A stretch of DNA of 53,242 nt from a virus, in IMG/VR virus record IMGVR_UViG_3300035682_000049, positions 1 through 53,242 of that record; one strand, given 5' to 3'. This document shows positions 37,913-45,188 of this stretch, in pieces; position 1 is the stretch's first letter, and the number at the start of each line of letters is the position of its first letter. A model generated the notes under the pieces. It was not told where the DNA came from and ran no database searches. It saw only the letters and a list, made by a program, of their open reading frames with translations. The translations under genes were made by a program, and so were the position numbers.

Positions 37913-39760
37913 TTAGAGTTCTCGACTAGTTTTTACTTTTCTAGTCACTTTCTTTGGTGCATCCGTTACAGAGGACTTCCCTGCACTTTTTGGATGTTTA
38001 AAACGCTCTCCGCTTTCAGAGCAGATACAACCAGCGGACTCTGCCCACTCCATTAAACTATCCATCTGTTTCTGATTCTTTTCGTAGGATGGAGTTATCC
38101 ACCTACTTGCGTACTTGATGGTTACGCCCTGTAACTCCGCAAGACGGCAGCACGACATGATGTCAGCTGGAGTCCAATAGTTGTCTTCTGGTCGTTCTTG
38201 TTCAACCAATTCGTGACGCTTCATGTACATAGCCCATGCAGCATCCTTGGCTTCTCTGCCTGGGAAACCTACGAACATTAGGGCATCCACACGACCAGAG
38301 CGAGTGATCTCGTCGGGTAGATTGCTAATGTTATTAGCTGCCGATAACACCAGATTGCTCTGCTGATTGTTAAACCAGCCAAGCAGCGTACCCAGCAGAC
38401 GGCTTTCCACCCCACCGCTTTCGCCACCACCACCTTGAGGAAGGAACCGCTGAAACTCGTCGATAGCAAGGATGCCACCGATCATCTCAACTGTGGATAG
38501 CATCCTCGCTAGGATCTTGTCGGTATCGCCCAGCCACTTGCTGTATAAGTTAGAAGCCTGCATGCTGGACAGCGGAGTGTTGAACTCACCAGAGCAGCAC
38601 TGCATGGTGAAGGACTTACCCGTACCCGGGACACCTAGCATAAGGACATGCTTCATACGAGCACGATCTGGCACCTCTGGTCTGAAACCTTTCCTTAGAA
38701 AGTTTTTCAAACCATTAAGCCCAACTACCGACTTGAGCGAGAAGAAGTCACGCTCGGGTCTACAAGTGTGCTCAAAGTAACTGGATAGCATGGGGTCTAG
38801 CCATTTCTCTATCTTCTTGCCGTTCTGAATGAACTTGACCCTAACACGGATTTCCCCTTCTTTGAGCTGTTTGTTCTGGACATGAGTCTCCTCTTGGATC
38901 ATCGTCACATCTGTAGCATCTTGCAACTCAAGACAGTTGGGGGTTGGCCACAGCTTGATCTGGGTGACGAACTCGGGGCTCCAGACATCCAGCTTAGATG
39001 CCCTAGACAAGTGGCTTGCCTTCTTCTGGAAGATGGCAGCTGGGTTGAGGTACCCAAAGTTTGCCATCGTCTCTGCTACATACTGGGCCGTCTTGGCCCT
39101 AGATAGGCCCGCAGTTGCGTTTAGCAGGGCTTGGCTGACCTCGGACACTCCTAGGTCTGTAATGATGGTGCTACGCTCTTCCCCAGTAGGAAGCTCATGC
39201 ACGACATATTCACAATGGACCATGAGCTCCATCGGAAGCTCGAACTCTGGGGTGGTCTGCATGATCAAGAACACCTGCGTTGCTTGACCTTCATTGATCA
39301 ACTTTTGTGCTTGGGCTAGCAGCACCGAGTCTAGTGCACCTTGCTGGCCTTGTGGCATTAGATGCCTATCAAAGTTTCTTACGACTAGCACACGCATGTG
39401 CTTGTCATCCGCACTAACTTCGTCTGCTGCTGCTCGGTAAGCACGACCACGGATCATGCCTAGCACGATCTCGAAGCAGTCATGCAGCCCGATTTTCTTA
39501 GACGAGCTGCTAATACCCAATGCTGCGATGTCGTCATCCTGCGAGGCATCTGCTGCCCCGAGGTTGACAGGGTTACCATGTGCGTCGGTAACTCCGTCTG
39601 CCACATCCCAGAACAATAGGTCAAGTCTGTCTTCCGTACCTTGGGAAGCCCTTGCCGCTTCTGCCAATTCCCTAAGACACTCCTCTGGCTCGACTGAGGT
39701 AAGCACTAGTCCAGACTGGCCGGCTGCGAAATACCCATTCAATTTTTCTACAATGTTCAT
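37913..39760 (-). CDS. AAA+ ATPase, Ycf46-like
   Basis: A 615-residue protein. Residues 1-190 resemble the Ycf46 N-terminal domain (YFAAGQSGLVLTSVEPEECL, LLFWDVADGV). The AAA+ module begins near 330 (VVGLNGLKNFLRKG) with Walker A GVPGTGKS (about 371-378), Walker B GGILAIDEFQ (about 424-433), sensor and arginine-finger region (RSGRVDALMFVGFPGREAKD). Ycf46 homologues are found in cyanobacteria, chloroplast genomes and some phages, mostly of unknown role. It is encoded with a DUF2997 gene and a DUF1257-like gene, the usual companions. SD AAAGGAG. Confidence 0.88.
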   Translation of the reverse strand: MNIVEKLNGYFAAGQSGLVLTSVEPEECLRELAEAARASQGTEDRLDLLFWDVADGVTDAHGNPVNLGAADASQDDDIAALGISSSSKKIGLHDCFEIVLGMIRGRAYRAAADEVSADDKHMRVLVVRNFDRHLMPQGQQGALDSVLLAQAQKLINEGQATQVFLIMQTTPEFELPMELMVHCEYVVHELPTGEERSTIITDLGVSEVSQALLNATAGLSRAKTAQYVAETMANFGYLNPAAIFQKKASHLSRASKLDVWSPEFVTQIKLWPTPNCLELQDATDVTMIQEETHVQNKQLKEGEIRVRVKFIQNGKKIEKWLDPMLSSYFEHTCRPERDFFSLKSVVGLNGLKNFLRKGFRPEVPDRARMKHVLMLGVPGTGKSFTMQCCSGEFNTPLSSMQASNLYSKWLGDTDKILARMLSTVEMIGGILAIDEFQRFLPQGGGGESGGVESRLLGTLLGWFNNQQSNLVLSAANNISNLPDEITRSGRVDALMFVGFPGREAKDAAWAMYMKRHELVEQERPEDNYWTPADIMSCCRLAELQGVTIKYASRWITPSYEKNQKQMDSLMEWAESAGCICSESGERFKHPKSAGKSSVTDAPKKVTRKVKTSREL

Positions 39761-39774
39761 ACTGACTCCTTTAG

Positions 39775-39972
39775 TTATTCGAATTCATGCACTTTTATTG
39801 ACACATCATTTTGATAGAATTCGGGTTTTTTCCGATCTTCTATCACTCCGCCGATTAACGCTTTGGTCAGTGGATCCGTTGCCTTGGTGCAACTTCCGCC
39901 CTTATGCCCAAAGGCTTCTACTTGCACTTCGCCTTTGTCATCGATCATGATGACGATCTTCTTGTTGTTCAT
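39775..39972 (-). CDS. DUF2997 family protein
   Basis: A 65-residue protein: KKIVIMIDDKGEVQVEAFGH, then KGGSCTKATDPLTKALIGG. It matches the pattern I know for DUF2997 (a small protein with I-x-DG-V, G-KG-SC, then a helix and KKPE-Y). The invariant Cys is present. Its function is unknown; it travels with Ycf46-like ATPase genes. SD AAGGAG. Confidence 0.83.
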   Translation of the reverse strand: MNNKKIVIMIDDKGEVQVEAFGHKGGSCTKATDPLTKALIGGVIEDRKKPEFYQNDVSIKVHEFE

Positions 39973-39974
39973 GC

Positions 39975-40673
39975 TTAACTCCTTGGAAAGACTTCTATTT
40001 TGATTTTGCCGTCGGGAAGTACAGTCTTCTCATACCGACCATACTCAGGGTTTCCAGCTTTGATCTGAGAGACGATGGCCCTTTCTGCAGCCATCCCTGC
40101 ATAGGCTTGCTTAAGTTCTCCACCCCAGCTGCCGTCTTTGTACTTGTACTGGCCTACCCCTTGGGCATTAAGCAGCCCATTCCCTTGGGCATAGAAGTCC
40201 GTCATCATTAAGTACTCACCTTTCCTTATTGGGTGAGGGATCAAGCCTATCTCGTAGGCTTTGTTGTTATTACTCGATTGTTTGTATCGAATAACGAACT
40301 CGGCATCTTGACCTACTGTCTCACTGCATATCTTTTCATACGCAGCTTTGAACTCTGCATCTTGCAGCAGCAACTTTTGCTGGGCTAGGTCCCAAGACTT
40401 TAGCTCCAACTCTGCGAGGTTAGCTGGGAGCTTAACTCCCTGTGATTCTGCCTTGGCATGCACATCAATGCCTTGTCGCTTCAGTACCGCCATCATTTTT
40501 AACTGATACAAGCCTGGTAGGGGATAATCCCCCACAAGCCTACCACCATGATCGGTGGTCCAAGTTCTATAATGCTTTTGCTTTACTAGCTCTAGCTCCG
40601 GACACTTTTCCTTCACAGTCAAGGCGAGTGCCTCAATATCTGTGACACAAAATCCGCTTGCGAGATGACTCAT
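39975..40673 (-). CDS. DUF1257 (Ycf35)-like protein
   Basis: A 232-residue protein beginning MSHLASGFCVTDIEALALTV, the MSH- start typical of DUF1257. Later it has NKAYEIGLIPHPIRKGEYLM, GGELKQAYAGMAAERAIV, and PDGKIKIEVFPRS, corresponding to the KQ-YA and DG-I elements of that family. A central section of about 70 residues (LAELELKSWDLAQQKLLLQD) seems inserted. Role unknown; it belongs to the Ycf46/DUF2997 module. SD AAAGGAG. Confidence 0.78.
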   Translation of the reverse strand: MSHLASGFCVTDIEALALTVKEKCPELELVKQKHYRTWTTDHGGRLVGDYPLPGLYQLKMMAVLKRQGIDVHAKAESQGVKLPANLAELELKSWDLAQQKLLLQDAEFKAAYEKICSETVGQDAEFVIRYKQSSNNNKAYEIGLIPHPIRKGEYLMMTDFYAQGNGLLNAQGVGQYKYKDGSWGGELKQAYAGMAAERAIVSQIKAGNPEYGRYEKTVLPDGKIKIEVFPRS

Positions 40674-40683
40674 GATTTCTCCT

Positions 40684-40905
40684 TTATAATGTGTCGAGAA
40701 TTTCGTTTATTTTCTTTGCATCTTGCGCTGCCTTCGGTACAACTACCGACCTTATGTAATCTGACATAGTCATTTCTTTTATACCCGCTGCCAACTTCAC
40801 GACGATTTTCTCGTTGTTAGTAAATGGGTAGCGTTTTCTGAGTGGGTGATACGCTCCTCTAGACCGAGCCCGACCCCGCTCATTAAAGACTAAATTGACT
40901 ATCAT
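40684..40905 (-). CDS. Small basic protein with DYIRSVVV motif
   Basis: A 73-residue basic protein: RGRARSRGAYHPLRKRY at the N-terminus, then NNEKIVVKLAAGIKEMTMSDYIRSVVVPKA. The motif MSDYIRSVVV is shared with the two tandem RHH-like proteins at 17.2-17.6 kb, so it is probably another ribbon-helix-helix DNA binder. It may autoregulate the Ycf46 operon. SD AAGGAG. Confidence 0.7.
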   Translation of the reverse strand: MIVNLVFNERGRARSRGAYHPLRKRYPFTNNEKIVVKLAAGIKEMTMSDYIRSVVVPKAAQDAKKINEILDTL

Positions 40906-40914
40906 TCTTTCTCC

Positions 40915-41175
40915 TTATTTAAATAGTCCAATACGCTTCGCTGTCTTCAGATTCAGCTGCACCTTTTTTCCGATATTAGCTCCATCCATGAAGTGCCAAG
41001 CTTCCTGCCAAGACAACGCATATGGGATGTCTTTGCCGTCCTCTTCTATTCTTGTATCCAAGGCATCCTTGTCGTACACTCTTGGGCCTTCGTGCCCAGT
41101 CACTATGTGGACAAATCCCTTGTCTAAGTTCTCTTGGGTGGATGCCCATACCACTACGACTTTTACTGGTTCCAT
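40915..41175 (-). CDS. Unknown protein
   Basis: An 86-residue protein with a beta-alpha pattern (PVKVVVVWASTQENL, then SWQEAWHFMDGANIG). No family. SD AGGAG. First gene after a terminator, so it may begin the Ycf46 operon. Confidence 0.76.
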   Translation of the reverse strand: MEPVKVVVVWASTQENLDKGFVHIVTGHEGPRVYDKDALDTRIEEDGKDIPYALSWQEAWHFMDGANIGKKVQLNLKTAKRIGLFK

Positions 41176-41189
41176 TTTGTGCTCCTATA

Positions 41190-41226
41190 AAAGAAAAAGG
41201 ACCAGCACTTTCATGCTAGTCCTTTG
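41190..41226 (-). terminator. Intrinsic terminator
   Basis: On the minus strand AAAGGAC, T bulge, AGCA, loop, TGCT, G, GTCCTTT is followed by TTTTC. It ends the transcript of 41249-41497 and the genes before it, and separates them from the Ycf46 operon. Confidence 0.7.
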
Positions 41227-41248
41227 GTTTATTATTTAACGCTAGTGC

Positions 41249-41497
41249 TTAACGGCAGCAGCGTTTTTTGTGATTAAATCTTTTAATATCAGTACTGTTT
41301 GGTTTCCAAGGAAACCACGCATCCGGAACTGGTACTTTACCATTGTACTCTTGTTCAAACTGGATGCGGCTGTGCGTCCGAGTTCTGCTTCGGCTTACTT
41401 CTACTTTTCGAGTAGCAGAGCAATTAGCTCCCGCACACTGTGCAGGTTCGCCCGCACTTGTTATCGATAACAATCCTACCGCAATCAAACTCATCAT
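41249..41497 (-). CDS. Small secreted protein
   Basis: An 82-residue protein with a short hydrophobic N-terminus (MMSLIAVGLLSITSAGEPAQ) that looks like a signal peptide with a probable cleavage after SAG. The mature part is basic, Arg/Ser rich, and holds four to five Cys (CAGANC at the start, RCC at the end), so a disulfide is possible. SD AAGGAG. It overlaps the previous gene by 4 bp. Export in a phage is uncommon and may mean an envelope-directed function. Confidence 0.68.
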   Translation of the reverse strand: MMSLIAVGLLSITSAGEPAQCAGANCSATRKVEVSRSRTRTHSRIQFEQEYNGKVPVPDAWFPWKPNSTDIKRFNHKKRCCR

Positions 41498-42273
41498 AAC
41501 GCTTCTCCTTGAGAAGATCCCAGCCCAGCCTTTTGTACAATATCCTGTAGTTGTTTAACCATAGGTTCTGTGCTGCCGTTTTGCAAAGACAACGCAGATA
41601 ATTGTTTAGCCAACGCTGAGACATTATCCAGATATATAGCCCGCGTCTCGTTTGTCTTCCCCTGCTGTACTTGATAAATGGCAGAATACATCTCTGGATC
41701 ATCGGCGTAATCTGCGTCCACATTTATCGATTGGTCGGCGGGAAACGCCAATCGCAGGACATCGAAGGGGTGAAGTATACCCTCTACCTTTAACATTTGT
41801 GAAATGTATTCTCGGATTTCTTCACAAAATTCTGAGTCATTCTTATCTTCATCCGGAGGCCATAAAAGCATGGCTTCCGTAATTCCAAGAAGCATTTCGT
41901 CTGTGTCTGCAGGGTCAAAGACTTCGGGATTGAAGTCGTCCCCTGCGAGTATGTTGCAGATAGATATGAACCTACCTACATCCTTGTAGAAGAAGTTTGT
42001 GGTTACAATTGTAATTGCAGCCATGATTTTATCGAGGGAGAACGAAGGCAGCTCACATTGGAAATCCGCTTCTAACTCCATGCGTATCGTCTCTGGTGCC
42101 CATTGCATAGCTTCTGGGCCATACTTATCCATGACTAGTAAGAATAGCGGTGTAGCAAATGCGTCCTCAGACATCAGCAGTGTGCGCTGAATCATCTTCG
42201 GAGCTACTGGTTTGCTCAGTTGGCTTGTTGCTGCTTGCTTGAGCAGGTTCTTTAGTAGCTGGTTGTGGACCAT
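41494..42273 (-). CDS. Unknown protein
   Basis: A 259-residue acidic protein. Helices are likely (AFATPLFLLVMDKYG, IMAAITIVTTNFFY, EFCEEIREYISQMLKVEG); the C-terminus has Gln-rich coil (LSLQNGSTEPMVKQLQDIV). No motif is recognised. SD GAGGAA. It overlaps the upstream gene by 107 bp. Confidence 0.75.
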   Translation of the reverse strand: MVHNQLLKNLLKQAATSQLSKPVAPKMIQRTLLMSEDAFATPLFLLVMDKYGPEAMQWAPETIRMELEADFQCELPSFSLDKIMAAITIVTTNFFYKDVGRFISICNILAGDDFNPEVFDPADTDEMLLGITEAMLLWPPDEDKNDSEFCEEIREYISQMLKVEGILHPFDVLRLAFPADQSINVDADYADDPEMYSAIYQVQQGKTNETRAIYLDNVSALAKQLSALSLQNGSTEPMVKQLQDIVQKAGLGSSQGEAL

Positions 42274-42658
42274 TGAACTTCCTCTTTCGGTGTTCCATGC
42301 GTAGCTGTAGTGCAGCTAGGTCGCAAAAGATATGCGTTACCGCTGCTTGTGGTAATTGTTCTACCACTTCCGAGGTTTGCGTATCTAGAAAAGAAGCAGC
42401 ACCCGAGATGGAAACCCAGCGGGAATCACATACACAGACAGTGGTAACTTGTGGAGTGTCAGTCTTTACTGATACTGCAAAAGCTTCAATTCCAGATTTT
42501 ACAAAGTTCAATGTATCATAGACTTGTGCATCTGAAAATACATTCAGATGCAGCAACCAGTCCGCCAGCCATAAGATTTGCTCTAAATCAGTACCTACTG
42601 CTTTGATGAGACGCTTTGTTGCTGCCTCATCAAGCATGATCATCTCATGTTGGGTCAT
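42167..42658 (-). CDS. Unknown protein
   Basis: A 163-residue protein; the C-terminal 40 residues are low complexity (Thr, Ser, Glu, Gln). The N-terminal part has VCVCDSRWVSISGAASFLD. The 107-bp overlap with the next gene covers this tail, so the tail may be a by-product of the overlapping frame. The SD is poor. It overlaps 42655-42984 by 4 bp. Confidence 0.68.
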   Translation of the reverse strand: MTQHEMIMLDEAATKRLIKAVGTDLEQILWLADWLLHLNVFSDAQVYDTLNFVKSGIEAFAVSVKTDTPQVTTVCVCDSRWVSISGAASFLDTQTSEVVEQLPQAAVTHIFCDLAALQLRMEHRKRKFNGPQPATKEPAQASSNKPTEQTSSSEDDSAHTADV

Positions 42659-42984
42659 TGACGGGCAGTGACCTCGTAGCGAGCTCTGTAGCTCTTGGGG
42701 GTTGCCCTAGGGTCGGTCAGAGGGATTGGCAAACCCTTCTCATCCTTAAGAGTTTCAAGAGGTTCACCCTCTGCTGTTACAGGATAAGGGCTATCCACTG
42801 TCCGGCTAATGCCAGGCAGACCCTTGATGCCCGCCTTTACAGTTGCTTGCAAGACAAAGTCCCTTGCTTTGGCAGACTGAAGTTCTTCAATCTGCATTAC
42901 GAAGTCAGGCAGATCACTCTCGATAGTGACTATGCCTCGGCTACCATCTCCCAAGATTTCTACTACCAATGCTTTTACGGCCAT
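42655..42984 (-). CDS. Unknown protein
   Basis: A 109-residue protein (MAVKALVVEILGDGSRGIVT...), beta-rich N-terminal half, with PLTDPRATPKSYRARYEVTA at the end. No family is recognised. SD AAAGGA. It begins the operon behind about 65 bp that carry no clear promoter. Confidence 0.77.
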   Translation of the reverse strand: MAVKALVVEILGDGSRGIVTIESDLPDFVMQIEELQSAKARDFVLQATVKAGIKGLPGISRTVDSPYPVTAEGEPLETLKDEKGLPIPLTDPRATPKSYRARYEVTARQ

Positions 42985-43051
42985 GTTTAGTTCCTTTCGT
43001 TTGTTGAACTAAGTTTAGTTTAGTATGTTGCCCCTCAAAAAGAAATCAAAA

Positions 43052-43249
43052 TTACTTATCTGAGGGTTTTTGTTTTCGTAGTACTCGCTTGACATGCCTA
43101 CATGCTTTACGGAACTTTTGGAAGTCTTCCACGACTTCCGCAATGATATCCAGCTTAGCCTTTGGTGCTAGGTTAGCTTCCAGCGTGGACTGCACCTGCA
43201 GCATGAAGCTCTGGTACACATCCGACATGTTATCTCGTTCGGCTTCCAT
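43052..43249 (-). CDS. Unknown small helical protein downstream of csrA
   Basis: A 65-residue charged helical protein (MEAERDNMSDVYQSFMLQVQ ... HVKRVLRKQK). The start at 43247-43249 is supported by AAGGAG 6 bp upstream; a longer frame runs through the terminator and is rejected. The initiation region reads ACAAGGAGATG, close to the CsrA target ACARGGA, so CsrA could repress its translation. Confidence 0.72.
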   Translation of the reverse strand: MEAERDNMSDVYQSFMLQVQSTLEANLAPKAKLDIIAEVVEDFQKFRKACRHVKRVLRKQKPSDK

Positions 43250-43273
43250 ATCATCTCCTTGTCCAATAGCTAA

Positions 43274-43312
43274 GAAAAAAACCTTCCCATTGCGTTGTAG
43301 CAATAGGAAGGT
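43274..43312 (-). terminator. Intrinsic terminator after csrA
   Basis: Stem ACCTTCC-ATTGC with GCAAT-GGAAGGT (one mismatch in the middle), loop of 6, and seven T on the minus strand. It lies between csrA and the next gene, 25 bp before its start, so read-through or a hidden promoter is needed for that gene. Confidence 0.85.
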
Positions 43313-43318
43313 AACGGC

Positions 43319-43376
43319 CGCAGTATGAGATTCATTATTATTGCAATAAAGCAACAATAACAAATCGCATACTGCG
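43319..43376 (-). other. Long structured RNA element after csrA
   Basis: Outer stem CGCAGTATG and CATACTGCG (9 bp, perfect) enclose an inner near-perfect 10-bp stem TTATTATTGC / GCAACAATAA with a 6-base loop. The csrA stop itself sits beside a small hairpin (ATTGGGT, ACCCAAT). It could be a protein-binding or stability element; I see no coding there. Confidence 0.5.
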
Positions 43377-43386
43377 ACCATTGGGT

Positions 43387-43575
43387 TTACCCAATTGTTC
43401 CTACCATCTTGGTAGGATTTGTAGCGAGTTCTCCTCGCCTTACCTTGATGTCTCTCGGGGCATCAACCCCAAGGGAAACTCTGCCTGTGGAAGTGTGCAA
43501 GATATGCACACTAACTTCTCGACCATCAAGGTCGAGAATAATTATTTCACCGGGTTTTCTAGTAAGTACCAACAT
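43387..43575 (-). CDS. csrA: CsrA/RsmA-type RNA-binding translational regulator
   Basis: A 62-residue protein starting MLVLTRKPGEIIIL, then REVSVHIL, GRVSLGVDAPRDIKVRRGEL. It keeps the CsrA signature: MLxLTRKxGE, V-LG--AP--I-V-R-E, including the Arg corresponding to E. coli R44 (VHREEI there, VRRGEL here). CsrA dimers bind GGA in RNA hairpin loops and block or help ribosome access. A phage copy could redirect host mRNAs or time phage genes. SD GGAGG is strong. The upstream gene's stop overlaps the spacer. Confidence 0.9.
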   Translation of the reverse strand: MLVLTRKPGEIIILDLDGREVSVHILHTSTGRVSLGVDAPRDIKVRRGELATNPTKMVGTIG

Positions 43576-43576
43576 A

Positions 43577-43864
43577 TTACTCGCCCTCCCAGAAATAATT
43601 TACGGAATCCAATTGGTCCCAGTCTACTGTCTTTGCCGGATGGGCAAAAAGTTCGACTAGTGCCTCAGGGCTGAAGGCATCGGATGCTTGCTCCGACATC
43701 CCCACCTTTTGCGGGTCAGCTGCCTCTAGTTGAAAACCCCTTGGCAATTTCTTGCCTTTTCCCTTCAATCTTTTGGCCTTTTGGGCCAACTGTGCCAGCC
43801 GAAACTGGCTACCCATTGTTTCGCCGATTGTTTCCGACATTTTCTCAAACATCACCTCGGTCAT
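43577..43864 (-). CDS. Unknown protein upstream of csrA
   Basis: A 95-residue protein; basic N-terminal half (QKAKRLKGKGKKLPRGFQL), acidic/aromatic end (VDWDQLDSVNYFWEGE). No family is recognised. SD GGAG. Its stop lies inside the csrA ribosome-binding region, so the two are coupled. A hairpin (CCCCTTG, CAAGGGG) lies in its leader at about 43890-43920. Confidence 0.77.
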   Translation of the reverse strand: MTEVMFEKMSETIGETMGSQFRLAQLAQKAKRLKGKGKKLPRGFQLEAADPQKVGMSEQASDAFSPEALVELFAHPAKTVDWDQLDSVNYFWEGE

Positions 43865-43928
43865 TGTCTATCTCCATGGCACTAGATTGCCCCCTTGCGC
43901 TTGTGCCTCACACAAGGGGTTTAAAAGT

Positions 43929-44126
43929 TTAAACTAAACACACTACCGACACCACCACCGCCACCACCACCGCCACCGCTATTGCACCAAGAACAATTAA
44001 ACGCTCGATACGTTTGATTGTTCTTATCATGCGGACATGACTGAAGCTTGTGCCGTGTGGCACTTTTAGCAACTCATATTCCTCTCGGCTTAGTTCCCCA
44101 TAAAAGGGGCAAGTGTAAGGGCTCAT
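43929..44126 (-). CDS. Small membrane protein
   Basis: A 65-residue protein: a charged N-terminal half, then a C-terminal transmembrane segment of Ala, Val and Ile (AIAVAVVVAVVVSVV). The DNA here is a CCACCGCCA repeat. SD GGGAGG. It is preceded by a terminator-like leader hairpin. Confidence 0.74.
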   Translation of the reverse strand: MSPYTCPFYGELSREEYELLKVPHGTSFSHVRMIRTIKRIERLIVLGAIAVAVVVAVVVSVVCLV

Positions 44127-44529
44127 AACAAAAACCTCCCTGCTAAAAACTTGCTACAAATAAAAAACCCTCACTTGCTGTAGCAGGCAAGCGAGGGGTA
44201 ACGATGAAGCCTGACCTTTTAACGCCTTGTCGAGGGCGATTAGAATTTTCATCTAATTCCCATTTTCGCTAGGTGGGTTACCTCTCCCGAAGTCTGTCGG
44301 GACCAGCCGGAGGGCTTGTCATGCCTCCAGTGCGCAAGTTAGCAATAGCTACTGGCTTTGCTATTGCTAACTAGTCGTTTCCGCTTGAAGAGTAGCGCAA
44401 GGTGACTAACCTTAAACTCCAGAGTGAATCCCCCACTCCATAAGGTCCTTTGCGATTTAGGCCGTATTTTCAGGCAACGCTAACGGGTAAGAATACCGAA
44501 GCCTTTTAACGTCTTGCTTAGGACGTTGG
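44127..44529 (-). ncRNA. Gene-free structured region, possible small RNA
   Basis: About 400 bp with no convincing gene. Besides the leader terminator at 44162-44197 it holds a perfect 12-bp hairpin (GTTAGCAATAGC and GCTATTGCTAAC, 44338-44371), the hairpin TCCCGA/TCGGGA near 44285, ATTAGA/TCTAAT near 44240-44257, and two AACGYC stems (near 44220 and 44508) that also appear after the gene at 45762. The dense stems and lack of coding suggest a structured RNA or the remnant of a gene cassette. No match to tRNA, tmRNA or group I intron motifs was seen by eye. Confidence 0.4.
44162..44197 (-). terminator. Leader terminator, CCCTCGC family, copy 1
   Basis: Stem CCCTCGCTTGC/GCAAGTGAGGG with T6 on the minus strand. 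It lies upstream of 43929-44126, between any leader promoter and the SD. Confidence 0.8.
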
Positions 44530-44700
44530 TTAAAACTTAATTATGGTGGCTAGCCACCATGTTGCTAAAAACATTATTACTGCCCCTAGCAACGAGTTTT
44601 CGATCTGTCTCCAGATAGACTCTGGAGGTGTAGGCCGATCCGCTTGGAGGCGGATCACCTTTGCCAAATCCGACAAAGTTTCTTTTTCAAACTCACTCAT
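44530..44700 (-). CDS. Small membrane-anchored protein
   Basis: A 56-residue protein from the ATG 44698-44700 (AAAGGAG 7 bp upstream). Charged helix, then a C-terminal transmembrane segment (LGAVIMFLATWWLATII). A longer frame to 44808 would read through a terminator and has no SD. Confidence 0.74.
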   Translation of the reverse strand: MSEFEKETLSDLAKVIRLQADRPTPPESIWRQIENSLLGAVIMFLATWWLATIIKF

Positions 44701-44721
44701 CTCTGACTCCTTTAAGTAGGT

Positions 44722-44760
44722 AAAAGAAAACCCTCGCTTACCAAAATTGGCAAGCGAGGG
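44722..44760 (-). terminator. Leader terminator, CCCTCGC family, copy 2
   Basis: Stem CCCTCGCTTGCC with GGTAAGCGAGGG, loop of six, followed by TTTTCTTTT on the minus strand. It lies between the promoter-like element at 44778-44818 and the start of 44530-44700. Confidence 0.8.
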
Positions 44761-44777
44761 CGTAATAGTTAAGGTTG

Positions 44778-44818
44778 CCCTCATATAATAATGACACCGA
44801 ATTGCCATTTATTTAGCT
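44778..44818 (-). promoter_or_regulatory. Repeated promoter-like element, copy A
   Basis: On the minus strand it reads TAAATAAATGGCAATTCGGT then GTCATTATTATATGAG. Copy B at 46477-46519 is almost the same. The -10 is TATTAT or TTATAT; no -35 of the TTGACA type is present. Its ends (GCCCTCA, TGAGGGC) can pair, giving a hairpin. Confidence 0.5.
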
Positions 44819-44834
44819 GAGGGCTTTTCAAAGA

Positions 44835-45188
44835 CTAACCTTCAAAGACTAACAACGATGCAGCTGCCCAGCTAACAGCTGAGCATCCATCGTTTTTTGG
44901 TATCTTAGTTGGTTTTCCGTTTTTAGGGTCGTAAACCTTAGTGATGGGAATCAACTTACTGTAAGGCATATGCCTAACCCCCAAACGTTTAACTAGCCCA
45001 CCAAAAAAGGCAGCTTCTCTACTAACTTTTTGATAATAGTTAGCAGCAGCTTTTGCGGTGGTGTATGCCCTAAATACCGTCACCAACTTCTTCTTATCGG
45101 CTAAGTACCAATCCCAAACCACATATCTGTTGCCTGTGTACTTAGCTCCAGCTGGTAACCAGTCAACTTGTTCCCACTCCCGTTTCAT
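44835..45188 (-). CDS. Unknown protein
   Basis: A 117-residue basic protein from the ATG 45186-45188 (TAGGAGG 5 bp upstream). It has FRAYTTAKAAANYYQKVSRE and CSAVSWAAASLLVF at the end. No family is recognised. Confidence 0.77.
   Translation of the reverse strand: MKREWEQVDWLPAGAKYTGNRYVVWDWYLADKKKLVTVFRAYTTAKAAANYYQKVSREAAFFGGLVKRLGVRHMPYSKLIPITKVYDPKNGKPTKIPKNDGCSAVSWAAASLLVFEG

Noticed and set aside
41240-41275. Terminator AACGCT...AGCGTT overlapping the secreted protein's stop
   Set aside because: The stem is only 6 bp and the T tract is on the plus strand; the better terminator for that gene is at 41190-41226.
43019-43078. Terminator at CCCTCA...TGAGGG
   Set aside because: The loop is over 20 bases and T-rich on the minus strand, with the T run after the stem only on the plus strand, where no gene ends.
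43250-43381. N-terminal extension of the 43052 gene to 43381
   Set aside because: It would translate through the long hairpin and a strong terminator and has no SD, while the internal ATG has AAGGAG.
44127-44529. Group I intron or tmRNA
   Set aside because: The stems are clear, but the conserved core bases of these RNAs were not found by eye, so only an unnamed structured region is claimed.
44701-44808. N-terminal extension of the 44530 gene to 44808
   Set aside because: It runs through the leader terminator and has no SD; the internal ATG has AAAGGAG.
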